Source: Mesotaenium endlicherianum (taxonomy: Eukaryota; Streptophyta; Zygnematophyceae; Zygnematales; Mesotaeniaceae). From it: a stretch of 37,636 nt of DNA. Position numbers and translations under genes: made by a program. The notes under the pieces are model-generated. The model made no database searches, was not told the origin of the DNA, and saw nothing but the letters and a program-made list of their open reading frames with translations. Shown piece by piece: positions 12,501 through 24,400 of the stretch. Position 1 is the stretch's first letter. Each line of letters begins with the position of its first letter. The DNA is taken from NCBI GenBank assembly GCA_009602735.1, contig WELA01008598.1, positions 69,167 through 106,802 of the forward strand, read 5' to 3'.

Positions 12501-14988
12501 GCCAAGAGTGACGACGGCTGTCAATGCTGGGTTGCTTGTACTAAGCAAGGTGGAGATCCCCTGCCTGTGTTCCGCAGGAACTATCATGACCATCTCTAAG
12601 GATCGTGTGAAGCCCTCACCCGGCCCTGATAGCTGGAAGCTGAAAGAGATTTTTGCCACTGGGATTGTTCTTGGAACATACATGGCCCTCATGTCTGTCC
12701 TCTTCTTCTGGATCATGCACAAGACCAACTTCTTCTCCGTAAGTCCACGCCCTCTCTCTTTCCCCCTTCAAGGACCCTGTGCTCCAAGGGGCTGCTTCAA
12801 GGATGTCTCCCCACATTGAGGAAGTATTGAGGGCCTGAAGTGCATGGATGTGCACGTGATTGATAATGCAACAGTATAGGAGGCTGTGACTTAAGCCTGG
12901 TTCTGGATGCAAAATCCTGCTGAAAGTAGTATCTTTGACAGGGAAGCGCTTTGAAAACCTCCTCTCTTCAGTTCTCGTGGAGAGGGGGAGAGTTGGAGCC
13001 ATCTGTGGTCACAGATCTTGGGGTAAAAGTTCTGGTTTTGCCTTTGCCTTTGCCTTTGCCTTTCCCTTTGCCTTCGCTTTTGGCCGAGTTCCCAACTAAA
13101 CTCGAAGTGGACGGCTTGTGTTGCGCGTGCTCTTTGTCCTGCAGGACACCTTCGGGGTGAAGCCGCTGAACAAGGGCGGCAGGTGGGACTACTACGAGAA
13201 GAACTCGGCGCTCTACCTGCAAGTCAGCATCATCAGCCAGGCCCTCATCTTTGTCACGCGCTCTCAGACTTTCTCCTACATGGAGCGACCCGGCCTCCTC
13301 CTCCTCGGCGCCTTCTTCGTTGCCCAGCTGGTATGTATTGTCTCACCGTGCTTTGCCATGCCTTGTCAGCCCATTCAGCTTAGCTCTCGCCTATCATGCT
13401 TGTTTCCAGTTAGTGGGTGAATCTTTTGTGAATGCCGAATCTTGTTTGTTTGAAACGCTCGGTCTTTGGGCTGTGGCATACACACCTGTCTTTGTGAATC
13501 CAGTTCTCGGTCACGTTTAGAGTACAAGGCCAGTGTGAGCCGCCAATCATGTGCTTGGATGCCACCGCTCGGTTCACTGCTTGGCAGGGTATCATCCTGT
13601 TCAACCATTGTGCCTAAGACAGCATGGGGCAAACTGTGTCTTTCAGCCTCTTGCTTGAGAGTTCGATGTGTGAGTCAACGGCCATTCTTCACCAGACTTG
13701 TGGTGTGCCAGCCGCTATTCTGATGGCCACCGGGTTGATTTCCTTTAGGAAGCTACAGTTTTGGGCCCTGGATGACATGCTTGGCAGGACTTGACGCGTG
13801 CGCGTGCGTGCGTGTGTGCAGATTGCCACCTTCATTGCTGTGTACGCCGACTGGGGCTTTGCGCGCGTGCACGGTGTCGGCTGGGGCTGGGCCGGGGTCA
13901 TCTGGCTGTACAGGTATGTGCACCGGTTCATCTCCCTTGCAATCAAATCTCACAACATGCTTCATATTGTTTGTGCATGACTTGGCCAACCCCCCTGACA
14001 GTTGAACATTACTGGAGGCCCACCTCCTTCTCCCTCGTTTCTTCCCCTGCCTGCCCCCCTGCCTATATCGTCCTCCTGCCTTTCCTGTTTTTCCTCCTGC
14101 CTTGCACGCATTCGTTTCACAAGCCTTTGCGGTTTGCCTTCAGGGTTCGGGTAGTCATGAATTTCTGTGGAAGCCTGCCACCCCCTGTCTGCGTGTCTGC
14201 AGCAGCTGCAGCAGCTCCTTGGACGGTGGTGGATGCTGAGCTGTCGCGTCCACGTTGCGTGTGTGCAGCATTGTGACCTACCTGCCTTTGGACGTCCTCA
14301 AGCTGGCCATCCGTTATATCCTGTCGGGCAACATGTGGAACTTGGTGCTCGAGAACAAGGTGAGGCCAGCCGCGCCTGCCGAGTCCCAGGAAGGCAGCTA
14401 CTAGCGACTGCTGCTCTGGGGGCTGGGGGGAGGACCTGGATAAAGCTCCCTCAGGGTTTGACTCAGGTGTGAGCAAAAAGGGGGGGGGGGNNNNNNNNNN
14501 NNNNNNNNNNNNNNNNNNNNNNNNNNNNNNNNNNNNNNNNNNNNNNNNNNNNNNNNNNNNNNNNNNNNNNNNNNNNNNNNNNNNNNNNNNNNNNNNNNNN
14601 NNNNNNNNNNNNNNNNNNNNNNNNNNNNNNNNNNNNNNNNNNNNNNNNNNNNNNNNNNNNNNNNNNNNNNNNNNNNNNNNNNNNNNNNNNNNNNNNNNNN
14701 NNNNNNNNNNNNNNNNNNNNNNNNNNNNNNNNNNNNNNNNNNNNNNNNNNNNNNNNNNNNNNNNNNNNNNNNNNNNNNNNNNNNNNNNNNNNNNNNNNNN
14801 NNNNNNNNNNNNNNNNNNNNNNNNNNNNNNNNNNNNNNNNNNNNNNNNNNNNNNNNNNNNNNNNNNNNNNNNNNNNNNNNNNNNNNNNNNNNNNNNNNNN
14901 NNNNNNNNNNNNNNNNNNNNNNNNNNNNNNNNNNNNNNNNNNNNNNNNNNNNNNNNNNNNNNNNNNNNNNNNNNNNNNNNNNNNNNNN

Positions 14989-15043
<55 letters not shown>

Positions 15044-15908
15044 GGGAAGAGGGGAGGTTGTATGTGCTGGCTTGAGCCGGATCTCATACTTCTCGATATT
15101 GGGTCGGCGGTAATGGCAGGGCTTAGCCCCCTGCCATCTGGCCTCACGCGGTGCGCCTAGATGGAAGTGCTTGGTGTGGTTTGTGCGGTGTGTGGTACAC
15201 GGACACTTTCCTGTAGCATTAGTGTCTGGGATATTGTCTCTGACATAACGCCCCGTGGCTCATGGACACACAGGTGGCATTGACTACCAAGTCCAACTTT
15301 GGAGCCAACGAGCGCCAGGCCCAGTGGGCCACAGCGCAGCGCACCCTCCACGGACTGGACCACGGCAAGACCGACGACGCCACTCGCTCCCCCTCTGCCA
15401 CCTTCCTAGGCGGCACCATCAAGGAGGGCCCGGCTGCCGCCGAGTCTGCCAAGCGGAGAGCTGAGATTGCCAGGTATGTCAAACCTGCCCGCCCTTGCAG
15501 TTTGAGATCGTGGCATACCCATGCCAGCACAAAGTGTTGTCCGAGGCACATAGATAGGGGTTTGAGGCGTGTACACAGAAAGAGCTATTCTTTTGTGACT
15601 CGGGTCGTAGCTAGTAGAACAGATCTGCTTGGGTATGGTGACTTGTTAACACCCTGTTATGAAGCTATTTTGTTGTGCTCGTGTGGATTGCACTGTGCTG
15701 TAGGGAGCCCTTGCCATGAAAAATTGTGGGTTGTGCTGCAGAGTCTCAGTGCACTGACAGCGTCGCCCGTGGTCTGTACTTGTCTGGATGTCTGGGTGGT
15801 CTGTCTGGCAGGCTCCGCGAGAGCACTACCCTCAAGGGCCATGTGGAGTCGGTGGTGAAGCTGAAGAACATTGACATTGACACCATCCAGCAGTCGTATA
15901 CCGTGTAG
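6538..15908 (+). CDS. Plant-type plasma-membrane H+-ATPase (P3A), 22 exons, 961 aa, complete apart from an intronic gap
   Basis: Pumps protons out of the cell using ATP and energises plasma-membrane transport. Exons: 6538-6585, 6777-6896, 7090-7188, 7331-7468, 7755-7889, 8053-8232, 8576-8782, 8981-9100, 9219-9338, 9523-9645, 9853-9957, 10507-10651, 10912-11076, 11296-11534, 11797-11829, 12107-12188, 12578-12738, 13145-13330, 13822-13913, 14269-14359, 15274-15473, 15812-15908. All phases agree and the total of 961 codons fits the usual ~950. Visible residues: TGES at 184-187 (actuator), phosphorylated Asp331 in DKTGT, KGAPEQ at 425-430 (nucleotide site), GDGVND at 589-594, and proton-path Asn108, Arg657 and Asp686 (Arabidopsis AHA2 Asn106, Arg655 and Asp684). 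The regulatory tail keeps RTLHGL (Thr887) and [12 protein letters not shown] and ends QQSYTV, so the penultimate Thr960 for phosphorylation and 14-3-3 binding is present. Between these the tail is unusual, Gly/Ala-rich. ATG 6538 gives the family-typical short N-terminus. Confidence 0.96.
9958..10506 (+). other. GC-AG intron 11 of the H+-ATPase gene
   Basis: The exon ends GTCGCTAGGCAG and the intron opens GCAAGA, with acceptor CTACAG at 10501-10506. Joining here gives GVARQ followed by AVPAGVKE, matching the conserved VARQ-VPE segment of the family in phase 0. No GT nearby restores the frame without inserting foreign residues. The strong CAG|GCAAG context is typical of genuine GC-AG introns. 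Confidence 0.85.
10652..10911 (+). other. GC-AG intron 12 of the H+-ATPase gene
   Basis: The exon ends ATGATTACAG and the intron opens GCAAGT, with acceptor TTTGCAG at 10905-10911. The join splits a Gly codon and restores [17 protein letters not shown] exactly, one of the most conserved stretches of the family. This is the second GC donor in succession. Confidence 0.88.
13037..13073. repeat. (TTTGCC)n hexamer repeat in H+-ATPase intron 17
   Basis: About six copies of TTTGCC with one or two substitutions, about 70 bases upstream of the acceptor at 13144. The pyrimidine strand may support splicing, but this is only inferred. Confidence 0.8.
14491..15042. other. Assembly gap (498 N) followed by (GA)n microsatellite, within H+-ATPase intron 20
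   Basis: Ns fill 14491-14988. They are preceded by a G run and followed by a pure GA run at 14989-15042. The gap lies wholly inside the intron at 14360-15273, because the flanking exons join in frame (LENK to VALTTK). No coding sequence is expected to be missing. Confidence 0.9.
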
Positions 15909-18479
15909 ACGTCTGGCAGCTGGTGGCCCTCAAGGGTTCATTGTTGTCGGTCATGATTCCCTATGTAAAGTTTAATTTGGATCCCATGTGATTGGATAGG
16001 AGGTGATTACAAACGGTACAAAATGGTACAACAGCTAGACGCTATCTGCACCTGTTGGTGCTGCATGCCCGGTGTTCCTTCCCCCCCGTGTTGATGAAGC
16101 TGTCAAATAAATTCCCCTCCTATACTATACACATCCTCCAGGAGTGCCGCCGAACTATTTTGGTAGTATCCTGCTGGTTTTTGTTCTTGATGGTATGGAT
16201 TCTTGTTGGAAAAGTAGACTCTTGTAGTTGTGTTCTTTTTGTCAATGGCCTAGTCCATCGCATGTAAGGGCACAAGGGTCTGCTGAAAGGTGCAGGTTAT
16301 TTAGTCAGACATTGGTAGGTTTTAAAAACTTTCATGGTAAAATGATTGTGAAACTTTTCTATCAATTGTGGAGTTTTAATGTCCTTGTGGATGTCAAGTT
16401 ATTTGCTCTTCTTTTGTTGCTCGCAACATACTGCTCAGCTATAAACTTCACAGCATAAACAATGTGAAGTGCAGTCTTTATTCTTTGCTAGCAAGCTACA
16501 ATTCTTTTCTAGGTGATAGTGTTCAACAGTGGTGTGGGTAAGTATGCATGGGTCAGAATCATTGTGTAGCAGCTTCTGGAATACTGTATATTTCTTAATG
16601 TAGCGAGGAAGGTGACCCAACAGATAGTTTATTTCACACTGATAGGTCTCGACTTTTGAAATGCACTTTCCGTTTTCATTTGAGTGGCCATCATTAAGGA
16701 ACATAGTTCATTTCACCATAAATGTTGCAGTGGTAGAGACTACAATATGTAGCCCTTTCGGATCAACATACAGTCAGTCGTCCGCGGTGGGTCCCTTGCT
16801 ATTTCTTGCCATACGGCCTGACGGAAAAGTCAGTTGGCTCCTCAACGGCACCGTCAGGAAAACGTCGGGGCTCGACGTCCCAACCATCGACTTTAAAATT
16901 GTCCTGTGCAAGCTCTCGACCCCGAAGCCCAACAGCCGTTCGACGGGCCCGAGGCGAGGGTGTGCGCGAGTATAGGCTTGACACTCCTTGCGACCACCAT
17001 TTCCTACCATTTCACTGATTTGAATGTTTGGAAACGACTGAATACGACTGCAACCGACCGTTTCATCCTGGTTCATCGCAGCATTCTTTCGGAACGACCG
17101 CACATAGATTGCGGTCGACAGCGCAAACTAGTTATGTCTACGACCGAATGCGAGAAGCTGTCGTGATCAATTATAATCCATCGTGGCGGCTAACGTGTAT
17201 ATGACCATAGCGCAGTCGCGCAAAATGCGCTAAATGTTGACTGGAGTTTGGGAAACACGCGTGGAAACACCCCGTTGACCGTATGACATGTTACAAATTT
17301 GCTTCTATTCCGCCAATTTCCACAATTTTCCGCCCATCCCAACCCCCGCACCGTTCAACACGTTGGAGTTTCGAAGGAATCCCGTTGGCTCCCGTTCCCT
17401 AGGTTGGAAAGCTGTCACTGAGACGCAGAGCTGCAGAGAATCATTAGTTCGCCTGCAAGACAACTCAATTGACGTCTTTTGTTAATAGCAAATCATCCTT
17501 CCTTCTAAATCCTTGCTTCCGCAGTGAACGCGGGGTGTATACCGCACTACGTCTTGCTGGCCCTTAAGGCTTATGTCTAAGATTTTTCGGATTATGCTCG
17601 TTGTGCAAGCTACAAGCAAATTGTCTTTCAACAGCTGGATATTGCTTTCCCGACTTAGCGATATTCATCTATGTGAAACACAGGCATATGAACAGTAGTA
17701 CAGTATTTTGAGGCCCTTGATTAATAGCGGAAAGGCTTAAGAAGGGGTTAACGATTATAGCTTTCACAGAAAGTGTTCGATCACAAATTGGATCAGGACA
17801 GCCTTTCTCAGGGCAAAGTAAATCATCCAGTTTTTGGAGGTATATCCTCAAGGATGTAGATCTTCCAGTATAGCACACAAGATTTTGTAAGAGCGTGGGA
17901 ACGGGAGAGGACGCCTGCATCAAAAGGACGTCATTTGCGGTTGGGAATATGTCAACCGACAACTGGCAGCTTAGATTCAGATTGTATTGTGATAGCATTC
18001 ACCGGTACAAGAGGAACCCCCTCTAAGAAACGGCAGATATTCAGGCAGCCAATTTCTTTAGGTGGAGAAATTATGTAAGCCTGGGAGGTCTGCACATATT
18101 TAAGAGGGAAGTTACGTCCGGCATGACCTGAGAAACCTTTGCAGCCAAATAACGAGTTTCGTTTCACACATGAAGAGCAGGCTAGCCCACAATTGAGCTG
18201 CATTTGTCAAATAAGAAGCAAGGTTTTCTCATTACTTAGTGCTACTAGTGCACTCACTTGTGCAGCAGCTGGCTACAGCTGGCAACGCACCCTGCTAGTG
18301 AAATACTACGTCCGCCAGCCAGGTAGCGACGCAGTGCCCTGTTTTTTGTGGCACCTGGCAACACAGCTGTGGACCTCAGAAGCTTGGACCTCAGCACCCA
18401 GGGGAAGTTGTGGGGCCGTGTTCACACTCAGGTGAAGTTGTAGGCCGTGTTCACACTCCAGGGACGTAAGATAGGCGGA
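15909..18479. other. H+-ATPase 3' UTR and intergenic spacer
   Basis: No gene is recognised. An AATAAA at 16106-16111, about 200 bases after the stop, is a weak candidate poly(A) signal. The part at 16740-17350 is richer in CG, with repeated CGACCG and CGACTG words. Near the right edge a ~30-base unit starting GAAGTTGT is imperfectly duplicated (18404-18433 and 18434-18463), directly before the next gene's first exon. Confidence 0.5.
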
Positions 18480-21400
18480 ATGGTGAGGGGAGGGAGGGGG
18501 GCGAGCGGGAAGGCTTCTTCGGAAACCATGGAGCTCCCGCTGACTCCGCAGGCGCTGCATGAGAAGGAAAAATGGCTGCAGGAGGCGGAGACTCGGCTCT
18601 GGGAGGTATGCCTGCTGCAGCAATATATACATATATACGTATAAAATCAAGTTTCATCCATATGATGTGTGATACTATTGAGTGTATATTTACATATCGT
18701 GTGTACTGGCCAGGTATGTGTCTACATTCATACTGACTACACACCAATGTACTCGGACACATGTCACGTGTGCGTAAGTACGCATCTATACATATCAGTG
18801 TGCGTGTGTTTGTGAGCGTGAGTGAGTGCTCATGTATCACAGGCATACGTGTACAGGTGGATGTGATGTGACCTAATGGTATGTAGTGTCAAAAAATGTC
18901 ATATACTATATATATACATAGGTATATCTCTCTACAGACACATGGTATGACAGGCACCCACGTTGTCGCTGTTTTTTTCTATTGCACCGCCACTTCTTCA
19001 GGGGTGCTGGAAGTTGTCTGAAGCTGGCAGCTGTCTCCAACTGGCACGGAACGAGACCACCTGTCGCTAGCTGTAACACGCTATCATAGGTTCCCAGCTG
19101 TCACCATCTATAACAGAATGTAACCAAATAGAACGTTCTAGCGCTGTAACCACCAGCTGTCGGCAACTTGTAGCAAGCTTAGCCAGTCGCCATTCTCTAT
19201 GGCTGTCCGAAAGCAGACGTGGCCAGCTGGCGTCAGCTGTCAGCCTGTACAGTGAAAGTGAACATAGCACGAGTGCATGTCGATCTAGCCGTGATTTACC
19301 ACAGCCAGTCTCTGCTGCGATTGCCGAGAGACTTGAAGATCCAGAGGGGAGGGGAGGGAAAGGAAGGGGAGGGAAGGGGAGAGAAGGGGGGGCTGAGGGG
19401 GTGGGGAGGGAAGGGAGGGAAAAGGGGGTAAGGGAGGAGGGGGGACCAGGGAGGGACACGGGGGTTGTGGGGTCCAACTCAGCTAGTATGAGCATACCTG
19501 TTGGTCTTTCTCTTGTAGGCGGGAGCAGGAGTGGGAGTGGGAGTGGAAGTTGGATCGAGTGCGAGACTGAGTATGAGTGCAAGTGTGTGTGGGAGTGAGT
19601 GTGAGTGTGAGTGTGAGTGAGTGTGAGAGAGAGTGTGGGTGAGTGAGTGAGTGTGTGGGGTGTGTACGTGTGTGACTGAGTGAGCGAGTGCGTTTGACTA
19701 AGTGAGGGATTGAGGGTATGGGAGTGAATGTATGTGTCTAGTGTGTGTGTGTGTGTGTGTGCGTGTGTGCGTGTGTGCATGAGTGTGAGTGTTGAGTGGT
19801 TGCACGAGAGGCCATGCCAAGAGGGGGAAGAAGGGAGGGGCAGAGAGAAGAGGTGTCCTATGAAGGTTGCTTCCACTCTCGCATAAAAGGGAGCGGGACT
19901 CTCACGAGTATTCTTCCCCTCTCGCTTTCTACGTTACCCTTTCCAAGTCTGCGCGTGCGCCCTCGCTCCCTCTGGTCTCGCATGATTCTCCTCTCCGTGT
20001 CTGTGTGTGTCAGTGTGGGCGGGGGGGAGGGGAGGGGAGGGGAGGGTGTGCGTGTGTGTGTGTGTTTCCTCCTTGTCCGACCCCCGCTCTTCCGCTCTCC
20101 CCCTCTCTCGGCATGACAGCTGGCAGCCTCTGGACATGACTGCAATTGAATCTAAAACCTGAAATCTTTCCTCGCCCTCCGCCCTTTCTGGTTGCTGGCC
20201 GGTCTGTCGATGGCGTGACAGGTGGCGGAGCACGAGGCCAGCACGGGCTGCAAGGAGAACGTGAGATCTTGCCCTCCCTCCTTTCTGGAAAATATTGTGC
20301 AAATAGCGCCAAGTGCAAAGTAGCAACCGACGAGCGACAATCAGAATCACGTTGATGACAGTGCAAGGAGCAGAGGTGGTGTGCAGATGCGGCGCGATGG
20401 AAAATGTCTCGGAGGCTTGCAGTGGGTCCACACTCTCAATTCCCTTCCAAATTGCCGGATCCTGTCGCCTGCTTCTGCCGCTCACTGCTACCTTCTCCGT
20501 GGGGGCTCTGCCTCTCTTTTTCTCTCTCTCTCTCATGCCATTCCCAAGGCCCCTGCGGTGCGCGGGGGGCCCCCTCCTGGGAGTACGTGCTCTGACGTAT
20601 CTGTATTTACTTGTAGAAGCCATTGGAGCCGGAAGGAGCCCAAGACTTTGGGGGGGGTTTGTTTGAACACCAATGCACGTGTGTGCAGCTGGTTTCATGT
20701 AGTGGAAAAGGAAAGAAGGGGGGAGAGGGGAGGGGGTGTGTGTGCCGGCAGGCAGGCTTTTTTTTTTGAAGGGANGAGAAGGGGGGGTATGGCTCGATGA
20801 TGGATCGTCTGGCACCTGTCATGGCCTCCTGGCCGGTTCATGTCCCGCCATGCCTGCGCCAGGCATTCGCGTGCACGCTTGCGCCCCGGTGTGCGTGCTT
20901 GCTCGCAATGTGCACCTGCTGTGACACCTGGCTATGGGCTGGCACGCGCGCGCGCATGCGAGCGTGCGCGCGTGCGTGCATGCATGCGTGCCGCTGGCAT
21001 GTGGCGTGTATGTGTGCGCACGCACGACAAGACGCATCTGGGATGTATCTGGCGAAACACCTGGGCCGTTGCCTGCCTGACTCCTGGTCAACTGATCGAC
21101 ACCCTGTCAAACACCTCGCCATCACCCGGGCCAACACCTGGCTTGTCTGCGTGCTTGCATGTTGTGGCACCTGGCATGCACGCAATACCTGGCGTGGCTG
21201 ACACCTGGCATATGGGTGTGCTTGCAGGCACCTGGCTGACACCGACACCCCGCTGTACTCAGCATCCATGCATGCTTGCATGCTCAATTTGGCTGACACC
21301 TGGCAAGCATGCGTGCGTTCGTGCGTGCGAGGGAGCTGCAGGCGGAGCGGCTGCGCGTGATGGCAACGAATCTGAGCCGCCAGAAGCTGATGGTGCACCA

Positions 21401-24400
21401 CGTCAAGGAGGTGCTCAAAGGCAACGAGCAGCCAGCCAACCTCGTCGCCAAGAAGCGGCGGCGCCAGCTGGCGGCGCAGGAGCACGCGCAGCGGGAGGGC
21501 GGCGGCGGCGAGGAGGAGGTGAGCGTGGTGACACTTGGGCATAGTGATTGCTTGAGGTCGTCGAGTGCTCTCTGCTTTGCTTCACGCTCTGTTTTGCGCG
21601 TAGGTCTGCTTTGTTTAGCTTTGTTTTGCGTCTGTTTTGCTCTGATTTGCTTTTGTATTGCTAAAGTCTCTCTGTTTTGCATCGCTATAGTTTTTCTGTT
21701 TTGCAATGCTTTATTCTAAATTGTTCTGCTCTGTTCTGTTCTGTTCTGCGTCACGGGGGGCCTTCACCTACTCTCTGCTTTGTTCTGAGCTCCGCGTTCT
21801 CTAAGTGGCTCTGTTCTGTTCCGTTGTTTCTGTTCTGTCTTCCCCTGTTCCCCGGTCCTTGCAAGTTCTTGTGATGGCTCTCTGTTGGCCCCCCTCTTGC
21901 CTTCTCTTACCTTTGCCCATGTGCGTGTGCGTGCGTGCGTGTGCATGCGTGTGCGTGCGTGCGTGTGCGTGCATGTGTGTGTGCGTGCGCGTGTGTGTCA
22001 GCAGAGGGCAGCAGGCCTTGCTGGCGATGCATCAGCCGGCTCCGGCTCCTTGGAAGCATCCCCCAGGTACGGTCTCTTTGAATGGAGTATCTCAATCCCG
22101 GGTATGCGAACGTCTTAGCTACGTCACCAAGTTACTGTATTACCATGTGACTTTGTCATCTGACTTGTCTGACTCAGGGCTGACAGGGCTGACCACTTGG
22201 GTTGCATAAGATTGTTTCTGAACTTGCAAAAAAATATTATGGCTGCAATAAATCACCGAGTGTACAAGCTGCGATTGTGTATGGACATGCGTGTCACGGT
22301 TTGTATATTCATTGCTTATACATGACCTTATCACGTCCACAGTGAGTATCCCCTTGCGTATGTGTGGGGGCGTAGAAGTACATGTGCTTCACGCCATCTT
22401 TTGTGACCATGCCCCTCCAGTTGGACGCCACCGCTCATCAAGCCCTCCCTAATTTAAAATTAAATTAGCTCACTTGTTTACAAAGACTCCAACTTCCTGG
22501 CATGATATTTGCGGGTCTGCTTGCGCTGCGGGGCATCTTGCTTTGCCAGCGGTTTGCTGTCTTCCTTGCCATCCTTGCCATGTGGGAAACTTCAGTTCTT
22601 TTGGTTGTCGGGGGTTACCGAATCTTCTTTGTGTGTTCTTCACATCTTTGTTTTCGTCATAGAAATGTTGTTTTTGACGTCTTTGCTTTCCCTCTCTTTC
22701 CTTTCGTATGTGTACAAACACTTACATTACTGATATTTGAATCATGTTTCGTATGTGTACAAACACTTACATTACTGATATTTGAATCATGTGTAGGTAT
22801 AGCTTAACAATGAAGTGCTTTTTCACAAGACTTAGTCTCTGCTCGTATGCATTACACATCGAGAGTGTGTAGGAAGATATAACAACAGATGACAGCAAGG
22901 AAGAGAGACAAACAGAAAACAATGCCGATGCACGATAAGCAAAACAGAATCAGAAAAGACTAGCTAGAGAAAACAGAGAATATATCCAAGTGTTACAAAA
23001 CAAATAAGGAAAGAATCATGTAGGAGTTCAGCAGCAGTTGGCCACGAGGCTTGTGCGGCATTTGTCGGACCATGAGTGCATTTCCAGCTTTCCCTTTTTT
23101 GACTAAACTTGAACCCTCTGATCAATAGGTTGACGCAGGCGGCAGCGAAAGGCGATTGGCAGCCCTTGTCAAGAGCGCATGCCAGCTCAGCATATGCCAG
23201 CTCGTCACGCGCCATCGCCAAGTCAGCGGGCGGCAGCTCAGCGTTGGCGGCAGCCATTGGCGCTGCAATCTCATTGGACGACGGGCTGCCGCCCCTGATC
23301 AGCCGCGACGACAGCCTGGAGCCCCTGCTAGCTCGCACCGATGACGTGGCAGGTACTGACGTGGCAGATACTGCTGACATGGCCGCACACGCGCGGGCGG
23401 GGACCACCACTCACAATCGCAGCAGCCACAGTGATGACCACAATTATATCCAGACTCTAGGTGGGAGGCGCTCGGGAATTTGGAAAGGGGGACAGGTGGA
23501 GCGCCGAGAAGAGAGCATGCGGGAGGGGTGCCATCTGAAAGAGGTGTTGCCCGGCAGCCGGCATCAGGGATCAAATCAAAAGGGCGGGAGTGAGAGCGGG
23601 AGCAGGAGCAATAGCGGGAGCGGAAGTGGGAGCTGTAACGACGGGCTGAGGGAGAGGGAGAGGGAGAAATATAGCCATGGCCGCCACGATGGAGGTGCGC
23701 GGGGGGGAGAAGAGAGCTGCGGGGGGGCGAGGACGAGCCCTGCGTCATGGGTGGGCGAGGAGCAGGAGGGGGGGAGGAAAGGGGTGGCGAAGGGAGAGGG
23801 GAGGGTGGAGGAGCGTGAGGGGCAGGGAGAGGGGAGGCTAAAAAAGGCGGGCAGGGTGGGAAGCAATGGCAATAGTGATGATGGAGTGCGTGTGGGAGGG
23901 GACGCTGCGGCTGGGGAGGGAGATAGGCTAAGAGAGAGAGCAAGGGTGGGGGGGAAGACGGCGCAAGGGGAAAGGGACGGAGGCAAGGGGCAAGAGCGAG
24001 AGAGCGGGGTGGAGCGGGAGGGGGAGAGGGAGCGGGAGCGGGAGCAGAAGGAGCGGAGGGAGGGGCAGGAGGAACAGCGAGAGGAGGAGGCGGAGGTGGA
24101 GGAGCTGGACGAGGGGGAGATGTTCAGTAGCGGCGGGTACTACGCGAGAATGATTGCGCGGAAGAAGAAGGTGACACCGGAGCAGTGGGCGGCGTACCGT
24201 GAGCAGCGCACGCCGCAGTACTGCCGCCCGCTGAGCAGTGCCGCCGTCGCTCTGGGCGGCAGGGCGGACGGCAGGGCAAGCGGCGCCAAGGGGGAGGGAA
24301 AGGCTGGCAGGGTGGGCAAGGGAGAGGGCCTGGCTCAGAGAAGCTTCGATTGGGATGACTATGGAGGGGACGCGCGCGAGAAGGGTGGGCGTGGAGACGG

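Larger units (their letters stand above)
18606..21335 (+). other. Long presumed intron 1 of the coiled-coil gene, dense in simple repeats
   Basis: No exon is supported here. The content is G-rich purine tract (19344-19462), GT/GA minisatellite (19556-19800), a GGGGAGGGG run (20016-20046), a T run at 20759-20767, an alternating GC tract (20938-21000) and a cluster of ACCTGG words (20925-21305). Long frames on both strands are by-products of these repeats. AGCTGT and CAGCTG words recur at 18990-19250. Confidence 0.5.

Noticed and set aside
14401-15147. Long frames across the N gap
   Set aside because: They consist of unknown residues plus Glu-Arg or Ser-Leu repeats from the (GA)n run; the region is intron 20 of the H+-ATPase.
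19067-19876. 269-codon minus-strand frame rich in Ser, Thr, His and Leu
   Set aside because: It is the shadow of the GT/GA minisatellite and poly-purine tracts, with no domain and no conserved composition.
20838-21542. 234-codon frames on both strands overlapping the ACCTGG cluster
   Set aside because: Ala/Cys/His/Arg-rich composition follows the GC-alternating repeats. The plus-strand coding frame supported here is the short ELQAERLRVMATNLSRQ frame, which is different.
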